In this document: positions 13,544 through 33,614 of the stretch, piece by piece
How the letters are laid out: each line of letters opens with the position of its first letter
Position numbering within the stretch: the first letter of the stretch is position 1
NCBI RefSeq assembly: GCF_014805685.1
Contig: NC_060886.1
Span: 17,321,608 to 17,385,607, forward strand
DNA: 64,000 bases
Direction: 5' to 3'
Origin: Silurus meridionalis
Lineage: Eukaryota; Chordata; Actinopteri; Siluriformes; Siluridae
Made by a program: the position numbers and the translations under genes
The notes under the pieces: model-generated
Seen by the model: only the letters and a program-made list of their open reading frames with translations
Database searches by the model: none
What the model was told of the DNA's origin: nothing

Positions 13544-13547
<4 letters not shown>

Positions 13548-16500
13548 GATTTCATTTCAAGTTGAACATTTTTTAGGTAATTTTAGATTTCAGCACTATT
13601 TTAGCACTGATTGTACAGCAGATGTTTCAAAAACTCAATTCTCCAAACAGGCAGACTGCTCTGCCTCTGGTTCCCTTTAATGAACACCAAATCAAAGATA
13701 GAGTATCAAGGTCCTACAAAGCAAATTTGTCTTGATAATCACAGGATATGACTTTCAAGTTCATGTTATTCCAGCTAAATCTCCTGTGGTCATCATGACA
13801 GTTGTCTTTTAAAGGTCCTCTGGTGCTTAAAAATTTTGGTTTGGTTATGAGTGCATGTTTACAATTTATTTTCATTTTACAATTTAGAATGATGTTTATT
13901 GTATAGATATTTTCTCTAACGTCACATCACTGCATGCCTGCTGAATCGAAGAAGACAGCAATGTCTGCTTGAAGAGAGACCTCATTGATTGTCTCAAGAA
14001 TCTGTCACCTTTTTATTATTTTAATTCAAGACTTGTTCTGCTTTCGCTTAATCGTTGTAGCCTACGGTGTTTATTTCTTGTGTTTTCCTATACTATGTTG
14101 AAACATGTTCATGGTAAAAGCACCAATGTGGCTGTTTTTTGGTAGGTTTTCTATTGAGAAAAGTCTGGCACCCTGATAATGTGTTGATGGGGAACAAAAG
14201 TAACATTCTTCCCACAGGCAGCATCTCCCCTGACACAGTACATACCACTGTTATGTTCTTTATTGTTTATTTTAACACAGTCAGTAACTAGTGGAGTTAA
14301 GCAGAACACACAGAATAACATTTTGCCTTGAGTAGAACATGTTCAATACAAACTGTAAATTCAGCCAAAAAATTAATCAAACATCTTTATTGTGTTACAA
14401 GATTAGTTAGCCATTATTATTATTACTTGCTTTTCCCTATTATTAAGAGCGTCACACTGTGTATCTTAACATCATAAGTGTTCTATTGTTAATATTTTAC
14501 ATACGTATTTCTTTGTTTTGTCTTAGTTATCAACGTTTTACTGTTCTATATGTAACACTGTGATATAATTGACAAAGAAATGCTACTTGTCTGAATATCT
14601 TACTCATATATTAGGGAACTGAATACTCTATGAAAACCCAATTTCAGAACAACACTTCTTTTAACAGAAACACAGGGTGCACTCTTAAGGTTGTTAGTAT
14701 CTTTTTTGTATTTTTCCTTTACTAATTGTAGGTCTGACAAAGGCCAAAATGCACACATTTTCTTAACTAGGACAGCATTAAATGACACAGATGCACTAGA
14801 GCCAGTATTATCCCTTTGTGTGATTGTACTACATGTCTGTATAAACTCATACCCTTTGACTTAGTGAGCTTGCTGGAACTCTATCTGGTAAGCAGCAAGG
14901 GTCAAGGGCACTATTCAAGCCCTGATGAACCGAGATGTGATTCAAGAGCAAAGATTGATGCGTTTCTCCTCCGGCCCCTTTTATCGCCTGTCCACTCCTG
15001 CACTCATTCATTCTTAGCATCTATATTGATGGACAAAAGATTTATTGAATTAAAGAGCAGGCTGTGAACTGACTTTGGTGTTGTTGATTGGAAAAGAGCT
15101 ACAGAAATGCACTTATCCAATAATGGCACTCACTTACTGGTTTTATCCTCCATTTAACCTGATGGAATTTCAATTTAATCAAAGTCACAGCTTTTATGCT
15201 AATGAGGTGAATCCCTCTTGGGGAATACTGTTTAGAACAGAAAGGAACACCAATATTGTCTCATGTCAGCCTGACTATGCTTTTTAGATTATTTATTTTA
15301 TGTTGATTTACAAGTATACAGATTATGTTATGAGCAAATGGGGTTATTCTTTAGTTCAAACCCATCCTTTTAGTTCTAATTATGTTAATCTTAATTAATA
15401 CACATGACAAACTAAAAAATGACAGCTAAAATCTGGCTATTTAAAGTCTAATATATGTTAAATGGATGTTTTCACAGAAATATATAAGCCATATACAATG
15501 TTTACACGATGAAAAACAAAATTGTTTTTGATTATGTGAACTTTGCTTGCTAAAATAGGTCTTTAAGTATGTGCTGATTATACAAGAAGAAGCTCAGCCC
15601 TGGGGTGAAGGCTGGGCATCTTGGGCATGCACAGATAATGAGATGGGAATTATCTCTGTATGAGCTATTAATAGTCTGCAAGTTACATCTCGTCTTTGCT
15701 TTGGGGAATACAAAAGGCCTGGAGCTGCTTCCTCCCCTCATTCCACTTTTACTAACCATCTGACAGATCTCACATCAAGGTTACAGCAATGCAACTGAAC
15801 TATACTTAACATTTATCATTTTGGTTTATTAGTATCTGAACATGCTAATACCCAACATTATAATAGATTTTGGGCTCTATAGCACATTTGTGACTATTAA
15901 GCAGATGTGCTGCAATATCAGCAGTGCTTTCTAAAGTAAGTAAAAACATTTTCCTTAAAAGAGTAAACTTGTTCATTACTCCTGTAAGAGTAACTACATC
16001 ACACCACCCAGCAAATGTGTGTACTAAAGGAAAGAAAGATGGGCTCTTTTCATTGGGCTCTTTTTCCCTTTTTCTTGACTATCTCAAATTTTGTCCATAA
16101 AAAAAAACCATGAATGGAAGATATGCTACAGCGAGTCTGTAGTATGTGTCACCACTTTGGATTTATTTAAGGAAAGAATCAGAATAGAAACACAATATGC
16201 TCTTGCTCGCCCCCCTCACCTCCCACCACATCCGCAGAGACCGACTGAAATATACTATAAAAAAGAGACCTCCACAGTACAGTGTAATTGGCAGACCCTC
16301 CTTCAGAGGTAATAATAACATTGGAGATGTATCTGTTTTATAATAATATCTGCCTTTAAATGAGAAAAGGTGGACTCCAGTGCTTTTCATTGAATGAAGG
16401 GTTTATCTCACGCTATGTTTATACAAGTTGTCTTGAAAAATAGATAACCAATAATACTGCTGGTCAGACTTCATTGTAGAGCAAAATATTATTTATAAGA

Positions 16501-16660
16501 GGATGCACAGTCATGCAGTGGGCACTATATCCATCTCACAACATCTCAGCTCATTTTGCTCTCTATATACTGTATGTTTGCATGGTTTTCCTATGGGTCT
16601 TTAGTTTCCTCACCTGTCCAAAAACATTTCAGTAGGTAAAGTGGCTAAACTAAACTGCCC

Positions 16661-18937
16661 CATCTTCTTCTTTCGGCTGCACCCATTAGGGGTCGCCACA
16701 GCAGATCATCTGCAAATGCAACTGCAACTGCACCATTCCACTGCACTCCCTCTCATTCACACCCATGTACTTTGTCTTACTCCTACTGACTTTCATTCCC
16801 CTTCTCACCAGCGTGTACCTCCAGGCTCTTCTTAACTTGCTCCCTACTTTCACCACAAATCACAATATCATTCGTAAACGTCATAATCCATGGAGACTCC
16901 TGTCTGACCTTGTCTGTCAACCTGTCCATCACCACTGCAAACAGAAAAGGGCTCAGAGCTGATCCTTGATGCAATTCAACCTCTGCCTTGATCCAGTCTG
17001 TCTTTCCTACAGCACACTTCACTGCTGTCACACTGTCCTCATACATGTCCTGCACCACCCTCACATACTTCTCTGATGCAACTGACTTCCTTATACAATA
17101 CCACAACTTCTCTCTCAGCACCCTGTTGTACACTTTTTCTAGTTCCACAAACACACAATGCAACTCCTTCTGACCTTCTCTATAGTTCTCCATCAACATT
17201 CTCAAAGCAAATATTGCATCCGTAGTGCTCTTCCTTAGCATGAAACCATACTGTTCACAGATGGTTGCCCACTCTTTTCTCAGTCTGGCTTCAACTACTC
17301 TTTCCCATAACTTCATATTGTGGCTGACCAACTTTATTCCCCTGTAGTTACTGCCTTATCTCCTTTTTTCAAAAAAAAAATTGGTGCCAGCACACTTAGT
17401 TTCCATTCTTTAGGTATCTTCTCACCTTCCAAAACGTTGTTGAACAATCTGGTTAAAAACTCCACTGCCATCTCTCCTAAATATCTCCATGCTTCTACTG
17501 GTATGTCATCTGGTCCAACTGACTTTCTACTCTTCATCCTCTTAATAGCTTCCTCCTTACTAATCCTATCCACTTCCTGTTCACCATCTCCACCTTATCC
17601 AACCTTCTCTCGCTCTTATTTTCCTTATTCACATGCTTCTCAACATACTTCCTCCATCTTCTCAACACATTCTCCTCACTAATTAAAAATTTCCATCTAC
17701 ATCCTTTATTGCTCTAACTTACAGCACATCCTTCCCAGCTTGGTCCCTCTGCCTGGCCAATAAATAATTTTCTCCTTCTAGTGTTGGGTATTCTCATCTC
17801 ATCATCCAGCATCTCTTTACCACCACTGAGCCCCTGTCTGACCTCTTCCCTGAATCTCAGAGTACAATCTTCCTCCTTCAGTTGCCATTATCCTATTCTT
17901 TTTTCAGTCCTCACTCTCCTCCTCTTCTTCTTCACCTACAAAGCTATCCTACAGACCACGAGCCGATGCTGTCTAGCTACACTGTCCCCTGCCACACTAT
18001 ATAGTCTCCAATCTCCTTCAGGTTGCATATCCTGCATAGAACATAGTCCACCTGTGTGCACCTTCCTCCACTCTTAGACGTCACCCTATGATCATCCTTC
18101 TTCTTAAAATAAGTGTTCACCACTGCCATTTTCATACTTTTAACAAATCTACCACCATCTGCCCTTCTACATTCCTCTCCTTAAGACCATACTTACCCAT
18201 CACCTCCTTATCACCTCTGTTCCCTTCACCTACATGCCCATTAAAGTCTGCCTAATCGCCATTCTTTTATTCCTAGGTACACCTTCTACCACTTCATCTA
18301 ACTCACTCCAGAATTTTTCCTTCTTCTCCATCTCACAACCCACTTGTGAAGCATAAGCACCAATTAAATTTATTATCACCCCTTCAACTTTCAGCTTCAC
18401 CTTCATCACCCTATCAGAAACTCTCTTCACCGTCACTTCACTCTTACTGTACTCTTCCTTCAGAATCACCCCTACACCTTCTCTTTCCATCCACACCATA
18501 AAAGAACAGTTTAAAGCCACCTCAAATGTTCCAGGCATTACTTCCTTTCCACTTGGTCTCCTGAACACACAACATATCTACCTTTCTTCTCTCCATCATA
18601 TCAGCTGACTCTCTCCCTTTACCAGTCATAGTACCAACAATTAAAGTACCAACCCTAACCTTTGTCTCTGTAGGCATCTTCCTCCTCTCCTTCTCCTCCT
18701 TCAGCCAACAGTAGCCCAATTTCCACCGGTACCCCGTTGGCTAGCAATACCTGTGGCGGTCGTTGGTAACCCAGGCCTCGACCGATCCGGTAAAAAATTC
18801 TGATTCGTGATCCGCATATTTGATTTGGCACATGTTTTACACTGGATGCCCTTCGTCATGCAACTCCTTCCCATTTATCCAGACTTGGGAACAGCACTAA
18901 GAGTGCACTGGCTTATGCAACGCTAATGGCTGGGTTT
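16661..18937 (-). mobile_element. APE-type non-LTR retrotransposon (LINE), decayed
   Basis: On the minus strand a 5' leader (18937 to about 18720) is followed by an AP-like endonuclease and a reverse transcriptase. It ends at a 3' tail containing GGGGTCGCCACAGCAG (on the + strand near 16690), a terminus I recognise from widespread fish LINEs. The order EN then RT, minus-strand continuity over 2.2 kb and matching clade-typical peptides show a near full-length copy. An RTE-like clade is plausible but was not tested. It lies in the dgkg-etv5 spacer, antisense to both genes. Confidence 0.85.
16783..18720 (-). pseudogene. LINE endonuclease/reverse transcriptase remnants
   Basis: The endonuclease part shows MMERRKVDMLCVQETKWKG (18720-18522) and, after a frame change, GVGVILKEEYSKSEV and LIGAYASQVGCEMEKKEKFW (18568-18230). 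RT blocks follow: SVGPDDIPVEAWRYLGEM (17573-17334), then TDAIFALRMLMENYREGQK, LHQGSALSPFLFAVVMDRL and finally FTNDIVICGESREQ (17331-16783). The normal F/YADD catalytic box reads FTND, so the first catalytic aspartate has become asparagine. The reading frame is broken at least three times. The copy cannot encode active protein. Confidence 0.85.
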
Positions 18938-19519
18938 AAAGTGTCCCTTGACACATGTAAAAATAAGCAGCATGTATGCATTCACTTGGACAGATATTCT
19001 ATCCAGGGAGTATTCCTGTCTAACATCCACTGTTAAGCAGGTTTAGTTATAAGTTTCTATTACATTGTAAAAAATAAATTAATGCATTAGAAGAATAGAC
19101 TTAGTTCAGAACAGGTACAATAACTGTTGTTGGTTTGTAATTCAAAGTTCAAGCTACACTCACACATAAAGCAACTCTTAGTGACAAAGCATCCAGAGGG
19201 CTTTCAATTTCAATAAGAACTGGCTACTTTCAGCATCATGAGTAATAGAAATGGTTGGGAATTAGATGTAGGAGTGTCCAACAACACAACAAAGTTGAGA
19301 AAAGTTACATACATTGCTGGTGATACAATAGCCTACTTAAAGAATATAGTGTCCTATATTTCATAGTATATTCTATATTACCTTATATTTGATAGTTAAT
19401 AACATATTTCATGATATACTATGGTATCAGACTTTTTCGAAGCTAGACATATTTGAACAAACGTGTCGTGACTACAGCAGGACTTAAAAAAAAAAAATAA
19501 GCCTGATGTTAATTTTACC
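18938..19519. other. AT-rich spacer upstream of the etv5 promoter
   Basis: Non-repetitive, AT-rich sequence with no open frame of note. No specific feature was recognised. Confidence 0.5.
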
Positions 19520-19924
19520 TGCGATCTGAATTTTGGGTGGATGTCTCTTTAAGAGCCTGCGGCGAGGGAGGGGGAAAAAAACAAGCTGAATGTGAACGTG
19601 AATGAAACACAGTCATTCATAAAAATAGGACGAGCTCGAGCTGTGATTGGTCAGACCATACTCATGAATAATTCATTATCTTTCAACGACTATTGGTTGT
19701 TGACTTGACTGACAGGAAACGTAGCCAATGGAAATCAGACACTTTTGTTCAGGGAACCCAAGGGGAAACCAGAGCAGTCCATTTACAAAATCCCATTCAA
19801 GTTTTGTGTCGGGAGCAGAGCGCATCTACAGACTGAGCGAAACACACGCCAGTGTTTCATTCTCGCGGATTTACAGTCTTTAGCGGGTTTTCAGGACAAC
19901 AAAACAAACGGTATTTTCTACACG
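19520..19924 (+). promoter_or_regulatory. etv5: etv5 promoter and inferred non-coding exon 1
   Basis: Base composition changes to CpG-richer DNA here. Three CCAAT boxes in either orientation lie near 19646 (GATTGGTCAG), 19691 (ATTGGTTG) and 19725 (GCCAATGG), next to an ETS-like CAGGAAACG. A strong donor, CACG/GTGAGA, follows position 19924. The first coding exon has its own acceptor at 21336, so a non-coding leader exon is needed, and this segment is the best candidate. The transcription start was not determined. Confidence 0.55.
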
Positions 19925-20335
19925 GTGAGAAGAAAGTCCGGTATGCTTTTGCAGATGAAAGATGTGTTATGGAAGCGGTTTTTGATATTGATTAAGTTTA
20001 TCTTCGACCCTAAACTGCGAATCCAGCAGCTATTTCGCGTTGAGGGGGAAAAAAAAGCGCAACGCCATTTTATCTTACACAGGGCTTACTTTGGCAACCA
20101 TGTTTTTTTGCATGAAGTTTTCTTAAGGGCTGTGTTTTATATTATTGATGCATGGGAGGTATTGAGCTCAGTGTTCCTCGTGAACTTGTTTATGGCTTTG
20201 TGAATGGAGGGCTCGGTTTAATCCTCACACAGATCGGGTTTCATTTCATTGAGAAAAACAAGGGGGCCACGCGAGGGCTGCTCACCTCGGCGGAGAGAGA
20301 TGGAGCGCGTTCCTCTTACTGTCATGCTGGATGAT

Positions 20336-20361
20336 TATTATTATTATTATTATTATTATTT
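20336..20361. repeat. (ATT)n microsatellite
   Basis: About eight ATT units in etv5 intron 1, just after the GC-richer leader region. Confidence 0.9.
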
Positions 20362-20686
20362 AGGATTTAGTGTGGGTGTTTTTTTTTTCCTTTAAAACAG
20401 ATGTATAAGTTTTTTTCCTTTTTCCCCTTCAAAGATTTCAAATGAAAAATAATCAAGAGAAATAGTCAACTCAATAAATATATTTAATTGTAGATATTTT
20501 TGTTGCCTTGAACTCGGTGGAAACCCATCGTTTTGTAAACGCCGTGTTTTGAACACGCTGTTGCTGATTTAATGATGCGGGTAATGGAAACGCGGACATG
20601 CCTCATTAAAGTGTACAGTTTTTACTCTGAACTTTCTGCGAATCAGCCAGCTGAACATGCGTCATGCGCACTTCTCCTCTCTCTCT

Positions 20687-20689
<3 letters not shown>

Positions 20690-20737
<48 letters not shown>

Positions 20738-20772
20738 CTCTCTCTCTTTCTCTCTCTCTCCTCTCCCTCTCA
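20690..20772. repeat. (TC)n microsatellite
   Basis: About 75 bases of TC alternation with a few TTC interruptions in etv5 intron 1. Confidence 0.95.
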
Positions 20773-21419
20773 AAGTCAGTGTTTTACCTCCCAGACGTTC
20801 GTGTTTTGTTAGTTTTTTATTATTAAATCCCTATTTTTTGCAGCTCACACAACGACTTTGCTTTTTTTTCACCTTTATGGTTAGTTAAATTATCATGTTA
20901 ATATGCGCCCGAGAATAAAACTCCAATATTGTGTTTTGCTGTGCTCTGGATCCCTCTAGGCTAGATGATGGAATTGCTTTTCTTTTGGCACAATAACAAA
21001 TGCAATACATTATATGCACTGGCAAAACATAATCATGCATTTGGTATGCAAAATAATATTCCCAAGCTTGTGATTTTGTGATCGTTTATAATCTTGAGCA
21101 CAGATGGGAAGAATTTTTTTATTTTTATTTTTTGATTATATAAGGGTAAGGTTCTCAGGGTGTGTTTACATGGTGCAGCACATACACCGTGCTCTCAACA
21201 CACTCCGATGTAATGAACAACAGAAATAGGAGAAGATAGCAGGTCAAGATTCTTTCAGACTGCGTACGGGACAATAAAGTGTTGTGATTGTGTGCAGTGA
21301 GTGGCTCTCTGACCTGTAAATCTGTTCTTTCTGTAGAGGAAAGAGAAATCTGAAGGAATTCTGTCCTCATCGCTTTTGAGCGAAGACCCATTGCTGGGAT
21401 TTGTAAAGACCCAGGTATC

Positions 21420-27940
<6,521 letters not shown>

Positions 27941-29690
27941 CTCTCGTCCCTAACCCACACCCTGAACTGTTGAGCAGACTGGAGCATGTCTGTCCCTGCT
28001 GCCTCTACTTCTGCCCTGTTGTCCATTTACAGATTAGCCCTCCCCCAAAAGTTGCATTAAATTAACGGAGAGGTCTGCAAACCATCAAATCTCTGGCGTT
28101 GGCCCATGAGAAAGTGTCTGGGAAGTGAGGCATATCTGGACTTCTGCAGCTTAACCTACTTTGTGGTTACTTGCTACTTTGTGTCTTGATGCTGCAGAAA
28201 AATGTAAAATCAGTGTGCTGAAGGACTGTTGGGTCTCTGTGCAGACTGAAAGAATTGTAGCAATTTTGACAATCTGTTTTTAAAAAAATTAAAAAAATGA
28301 CAAAATATTAAGAGGTGCCCTAAAATAAAAAAAAAATATATATATATGTATATCAAAACACAGCACTATTTAATAGCTGCCTATTTGGGTACTAATAGAT
28401 TTGTGTTACCTCAAAATCATGTAGACATCTATTAGAAGTAAAAAGGGCTTTATTTTGCAAATGAAAAAGTCCCGGTTATTTCTTTCGTTTTGGTTAGACT
28501 TGTTTAGAAAGCTGGCTTTTATACAATACTTTGGTTTAACTACATGCAGGACCGCTTCAATCATGGAATTTCTACACAATATGTCCTTTTTTTTTTTATT
28601 GTTAAATTGCTTGTTTTTAGTCATTGTAAGTGTTGTGGGGTTGTTTTTGTATCTTTAGTTTGCTCTCTCCCACTGGATTATTCAAAGGATATTGCTCTAT
28701 AATGACGCTGAAAGAGAGATACTCTAAGACATTCGGTCAGATTACAGTGACTGTTAACCCATTGTTAAACACGTTTCATATGCATTTGACACTTCCTTAA
28801 AAAATTGGTACATTATTTAAAACAAGAATTTAATGTTCAAAAAGGAATGCACTAGACAAACTTTCTTCAAGAGAGTTACAGCCTCTGACTACTTAAAATG
28901 TATTTAAGGGTCAATGTTTTTATCCTGTTTTGTATTATCTTTGGCTTATTTTTCTTTGGCACTCTACAAGTTTTAAAATGCACCAAGATGGCAGGACAGC
29001 CAGGACATTGCATGCAAAAAAGGTGAAAAGAACACCTCCTGGACTCCTTTTCACTGCCAATATGAAGTTGATGAAAGACCACTGCTTTCTTTTTGCATGG
29101 TAGTCAACTGACAATTGTCCACTAACATATCGCTTAATGCTGGACAAAGATGAAATTAATTTCTCTGCTTTTTTTCTGAGAAAGATGAACTTATATAAAT
29201 ATATATTTTTGCAACATCTGCATTGTTTTGATTATATTGTATCAGCTGTATAGTACTGCCTAAAACATGTTTAAAATTGGGGATGCTTGTGCTGCTTTCA
29301 CTGCAGATTCAGGGCTCAATGGACTCCCTTTGTGATGGTTTAGAGCAATGGCTTCCATAAGAGTCCTAAGACATACAGAGCCAAACTGTGTTATTGCTTA
29401 TCCCAGGTTCTCAACACACATGCAATTGGATTCATTCAAATTTTTTTTATGATTTTGGTACAATTGAAGACTGTTTGAGGAAATACACAGTTAAAGGGAA
29501 TTATGCTTTGGTATGAAAACTGATCTATATGTATTAGGCTTACTCACTGAATGAGCGGTTTAAGTGATCATGCCTTGTCACCAGAAGGGAGAGTCTGCAT
29601 GTGTATGCTTCACCTTCTTTCATCATATTGTATACCTTTTAGTTTATAATCTGTTCTGGGTACAATAAACTGTTCTTTCTGCTTCACATC
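27941..29690 (+). other. etv5: etv5 3' UTR
   Basis: A long non-coding region follows the stop codon, without recognisable transposons until after the AATAAA at 29664. The sequence is non-repetitive and contains several ATTTA motifs and poly-T runs. Confidence 0.7.
29664..29669 (+). terminator. etv5: AATAAA polyadenylation signal of etv5
   Basis: A canonical hexamer in TACAATAAACTG, followed by T/TG-rich DNA (TGTTCTTTCTGC). It is the best-placed hexamer after the stop codon; a (AAATAAAA) run at 28322 is an alternative. Confidence 0.6.
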
Positions 29691-30112
29691 TATTGGAAAT
29701 TTTCATTTCTCTCACTCTTAGCCCTGTTTGGCAAAGTTCACTCTGTTAAGCTATCAGTGATTTTGTGAGAAAATCTTCCTTTTATATGTAAGAAAAGGTT
29801 GGTAAATTTCAGGTTTTTTTTTATGAAGACAATTTCTTCCTTCCATTCACTTGTAGAGTGTATTGATCTCAACTCAAGAAGTGCTCCTTGATCTTATTAT
29901 GGCTCTCTGTTCTTTCAGAAGTGCTTGTTTCATCTTTACATTAAGGGCTGCCTAGTATACTAATGCATATCTGCCCTTATAGCCAGCAAGCAGCTCTCCA
30001 TTAATAGGTATTATATAATCATATCCACCTTTGATGAGCAAGTGATGTTTATGGAGCATAGGAATGTTCATACAGATATAAGAATGCAGATTCTAAAGGA
30101 GTGCATTAGTTT

Positions 30113-30852
30113 ACAACCCCAATTCCAAAAAGTTCAGATTCTGTATAAAATATAAATTAAAAACCACAATGCATTGATTTACAAATCTCAAACAAATATA
30201 TTTTATTTACAATAGGCATTCTCTGAAAAAGATGTCTGATGAAACCACATGTTGCTTCACAACTAATGCACCTCCATACCATCAGAGATGCAGGTTTTTG
30301 AGCTGATAACCGTCCGGAATGGTCCCGCTCAGGTCCCGAACAGTTTTCCACTTTGCCCAAGTCCATTTTAAATGAGCTTTGGCAAAAAGAAACGGTGGCA
30401 TTTCTGGATCATGTTTACACATGGCTGCTTCTTTGTGTGATAGAGCCTTAACCTGCATTTATGGATAAAACAGCAAACTGTGTTCACAGTAAATGATTTT
30501 TGGGAGGTTTTTCTGAGCCTATGCAGTGATTTTCATTACAGAATCACAGACATGCAACAATGCTTTTTGCCCTCATCACTTATGCACAGAGATTTCTCCA
30601 GATTCTTATACTTCTTCCAGATTCTTAATATTTGATGGGATAGTAAAAGTATGTGCAACTGTATGTCAAGGAACATTATTCTGAAATTGTTCTATGATTT
30701 GTAAATGCAGTTTTTTGCAGAGTGGTGAACTATTGCTCCAGCTGGTGAAATGGTTCCCCAGCATTGGTGAAATGTTCCTCCAGCTGTTTCTTTTAGTAAC
30801 ACTCAATTTTCCAGCATGTTATTGCTCTGTCCCAACTGTTTTAGCATTGTAA
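30113..30852 (-). mobile_element. Decayed DNA transposon with ACAACCCCAATTCC terminus
   Basis: It starts with ACAACCCCAATTCCAAAAAG, the terminal repeat of an abundant fish DNA-transposon group, and ends with a matching but mutated GTCCCAACT... end. The minus strand keeps a short transposase-like remnant (SLMVWRCISCEATCGF, 30366-30157). A TTCTCCAGATTCTT motif pair near 30600 is also typical of internally rearranged copies. It is too degraded for activity. Confidence 0.7.
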
Positions 30853-31017
30853 TCCATGGCATTTATAACAGCCTGAAGAAGTAATCACACAAATTATTCT
30901 TATCATAACCAGTTGGCTTCCTTGATTAACTTTATTCGTTACAACAATTTGGTTTTAATTAAATGAGTGAGATTTGTGAAAACTGACTGAGAAGAAACCA
31001 CAAGTTCACTCGCATAC

Positions 31018-31190
31018 GTTGTTTAGTCATTCCTTCGGCTTCAGTAACTGCGGTGGATCTGGACCCTATCCCAGAAACACTGGGCAAGAAACAAGAATAC
31101 ACCCAGGATTAGAAGAAGCAGCCTTGGATTGGCCACCAGGCCATCACATGGTTCCATGTGCGCGCGCACACACATTCACATACATGTACA
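31018..31190. repeat. Dispersed fish repeat fragment with (CG/CA) tail
   Basis: The segment (CGGTGGATCTGGACCCTATC..., CACTGGGCAAGAA..., ending in GCGCGCGCACACAC) matches a common short interspersed fish repeat that I recognise by its TATCCC-AGAAACACTGGGC core. Its ends are unclear. Confidence 0.5.
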
Positions 31191-32177
31191 ACTTACAAAG
31201 CTGTGTATGTATATTTAGCATTTATAAGCATTGCTTGCTTAACCAACATGGAATCCAGCTCACATATGAATGTCCCAGTTTGTACTAAACCCTACAAGGT
31301 TAGGGCTGGGACTGATGTTTGCATTTTATTCATTTTCTGCAGTTAAACAAAATCATGATCTTGGGTTCCTTTTAATATGCATATAGGGTCTATCTTATTG
31401 TACTGAAAATATCTATACATTTCAAACATGTATATACAATTTTAAATGTACACTTACAGTAAAGCTCATTTTCTTCACATTTGAAAGAAAGTGCAACAAT
31501 GTTTCTAAACTGGATTGATTATTTGCAGAATCATTATTATTCTGACATTAAGACATTTTATTTTGCAGCACGTTTTAATTGCTATGTCAAGATGTATATC
31601 ATTTCAGTGCATTTTAGGTAATAATGTCTTGGTGGGCAAATGTAGTATTGTTCTAAAAGGCAGCTTATAAAAATATAGAGGCCCATCACATGTAATCATG
31701 ACTTTTTATTCTGCATAACAGTGATTACAAACTTTCATTTAATATATATAATTTCTTTAATAGAAGAAAACCGATTAGTGACTCCTGACTTGACACTAGA
31801 AACAAGGCTTATGATGTATACAGAGGCTACTGCTGATTGCAGGGTGAATAGTACTGATTGTATGTTTATGTTTAAGCCCCCCCTGCTGGTCACACTGCAG
31901 TACTACGTAAACGGTTTTCGCTTTTTGAATAAATTGTGTACCTGCTGGTTACCATGGAGAGTAAGAATGAATGCCAAAACTTTGGTAATTATGTCAAATT
32001 TCGTATTATATATTACTTAAATGTGAGTTAAAATACATAATCTGCATTTATATAGCATAATCAAGCAAACATCATAACTGAAGGCGATGGCTAAGTAACA
32101 TACCGAGATAGCAAAAGATAAATGTCTCGTGCTGACTAGCTGGGTAAAATGCGCACGCGCGCGCACACACACACACA

Positions 32178-33614
32178 TCGCAATAAATTAGATTGTCGTG
32201 GAAAAGTTCATTTATTTCAGTAATTCAACTCAAATTGTCAAACTTGTGTATTAAATAAATTCACTGCACAGACTGAAGTAGTTTTAAGTTTTTTGTGATG
32301 ATTTTGGCTCACATTTAACAAAAACCCACCAATTCACTCAACAAATTAGGGGCTGATTTTGCTTTGATTACTGCCTTATTTCAGCATGACATGGAGGTGA
32401 TCAGTCTGTGGCACTGCTGAGGAGGTATAGAGCCCACGTTTCTTTGACATTGGCCTTCAGCTCATCTGCATTTTTTTGGTCTCTTGTTTCTCATTTTCCT
32501 CTTGACAATACGCCATAGATTCTCTATGGTGTTCAGGTCTGGCGAGTTTGCTGGCCAGTCAAGCACACCAACATCATGGTCATTTAACCAACTTTTGGTG
32601 CTTTTGGCAGTGTGGGCTGGTGCCAATCCTGCTGGAAAATTAAATCAGCATCTTTAAAAAGCGGCTGTGCAGAAGGAAGCATGAAGTGCTCTAAAAATGT
32701 CTTGGTAAACAGATACAGTGACTTTGGTTTTCAAAAAACACAGTGCACCAACACCAGCAGATGACATTGTGAAAACTTAACACTGGACTTCAAGTAACTT
32801 GGGCTATGAGCTTCTCCATCCTTCTTTCAGACTCTAGGACCTTGGTTTCCAAATGAAATACAAAACTTGCTCTCATCAGAAAAGAGGACTTTGGAGCACT
32901 GGGCAACAGTCCGGTTCCTCTTCTCTTGAGCCCAGGTAAGAGGCTTTTGACGCTGTATGTGGTTCAGGAGTGGCTTAACAAGAGAAATAAGTGTGGCTAA
33001 ATTCTGTGACACATCTGTGTGTGATGGCTCTTAATGCCTTACCCCCAGCCTCAGTCCATTCCTTGTGAAGTCCACCCAAATTCTTGAATCGATTTTGCTT
33101 GACAAGCCTGTCAAGGCTGCGGTTTGGTTGTGCACCTTTTTCTTCCACAGTTTTTCCTTTCACTCAACTTTCTGTTAAAATGCTTGGATACAGCACTCTT
33201 TGAACAGCCAGCTTGTTTGGCAATGAATGTTTGTGGCCTCACCTCCATGTGAAGGGTATCAATGCTTGTCTTCTGGACAACTGTCAGATCAGCAGTCTTC
33301 CCCATGATTGTGTAGCCTAGTGAACCAAACTGAGAAACCATTTGGAGGCCTCAGGGAACCTTTGCAGGTGTTTTGAGTTAATTAGCTGATTGGCATGTCA
33401 CCATATTCTAATTTTTGGAGATTGGGAATTGTGACGGCGAATTAGTGGGTTTTTGTTAAATGTAAGCCAAAATCATCACAATTAAAAGAACCAAAGACTT
33501 AAACTACTTCAGTCTGTGTGCACTAAATTTATTTAATACACGAGTTTTACAATTTGAGTTGAATTACTGAAATAAATGAACTTTTCCAGCATATTCTAAT
33601 TTATTAAGATGCAC

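Larger units (their letters stand above)
12726..16660. other. Intergenic spacer, dgkg to LINE
   Basis: This is mostly AT-rich non-coding DNA. It holds two long (TA)n tracts near 13200-13262 and 13477-13543. Two higher-complexity blocks (about 14820-15290 and 15560-15770) look unlike their surroundings and are treated as candidate regulatory elements in the findings. No supportable gene is seen. Confidence 0.6.

Noticed and set aside
17320..18077. Plus-strand frames of 98-120 codons
   Set aside because: They are antisense shadows of the minus-strand LINE endonuclease/RT.
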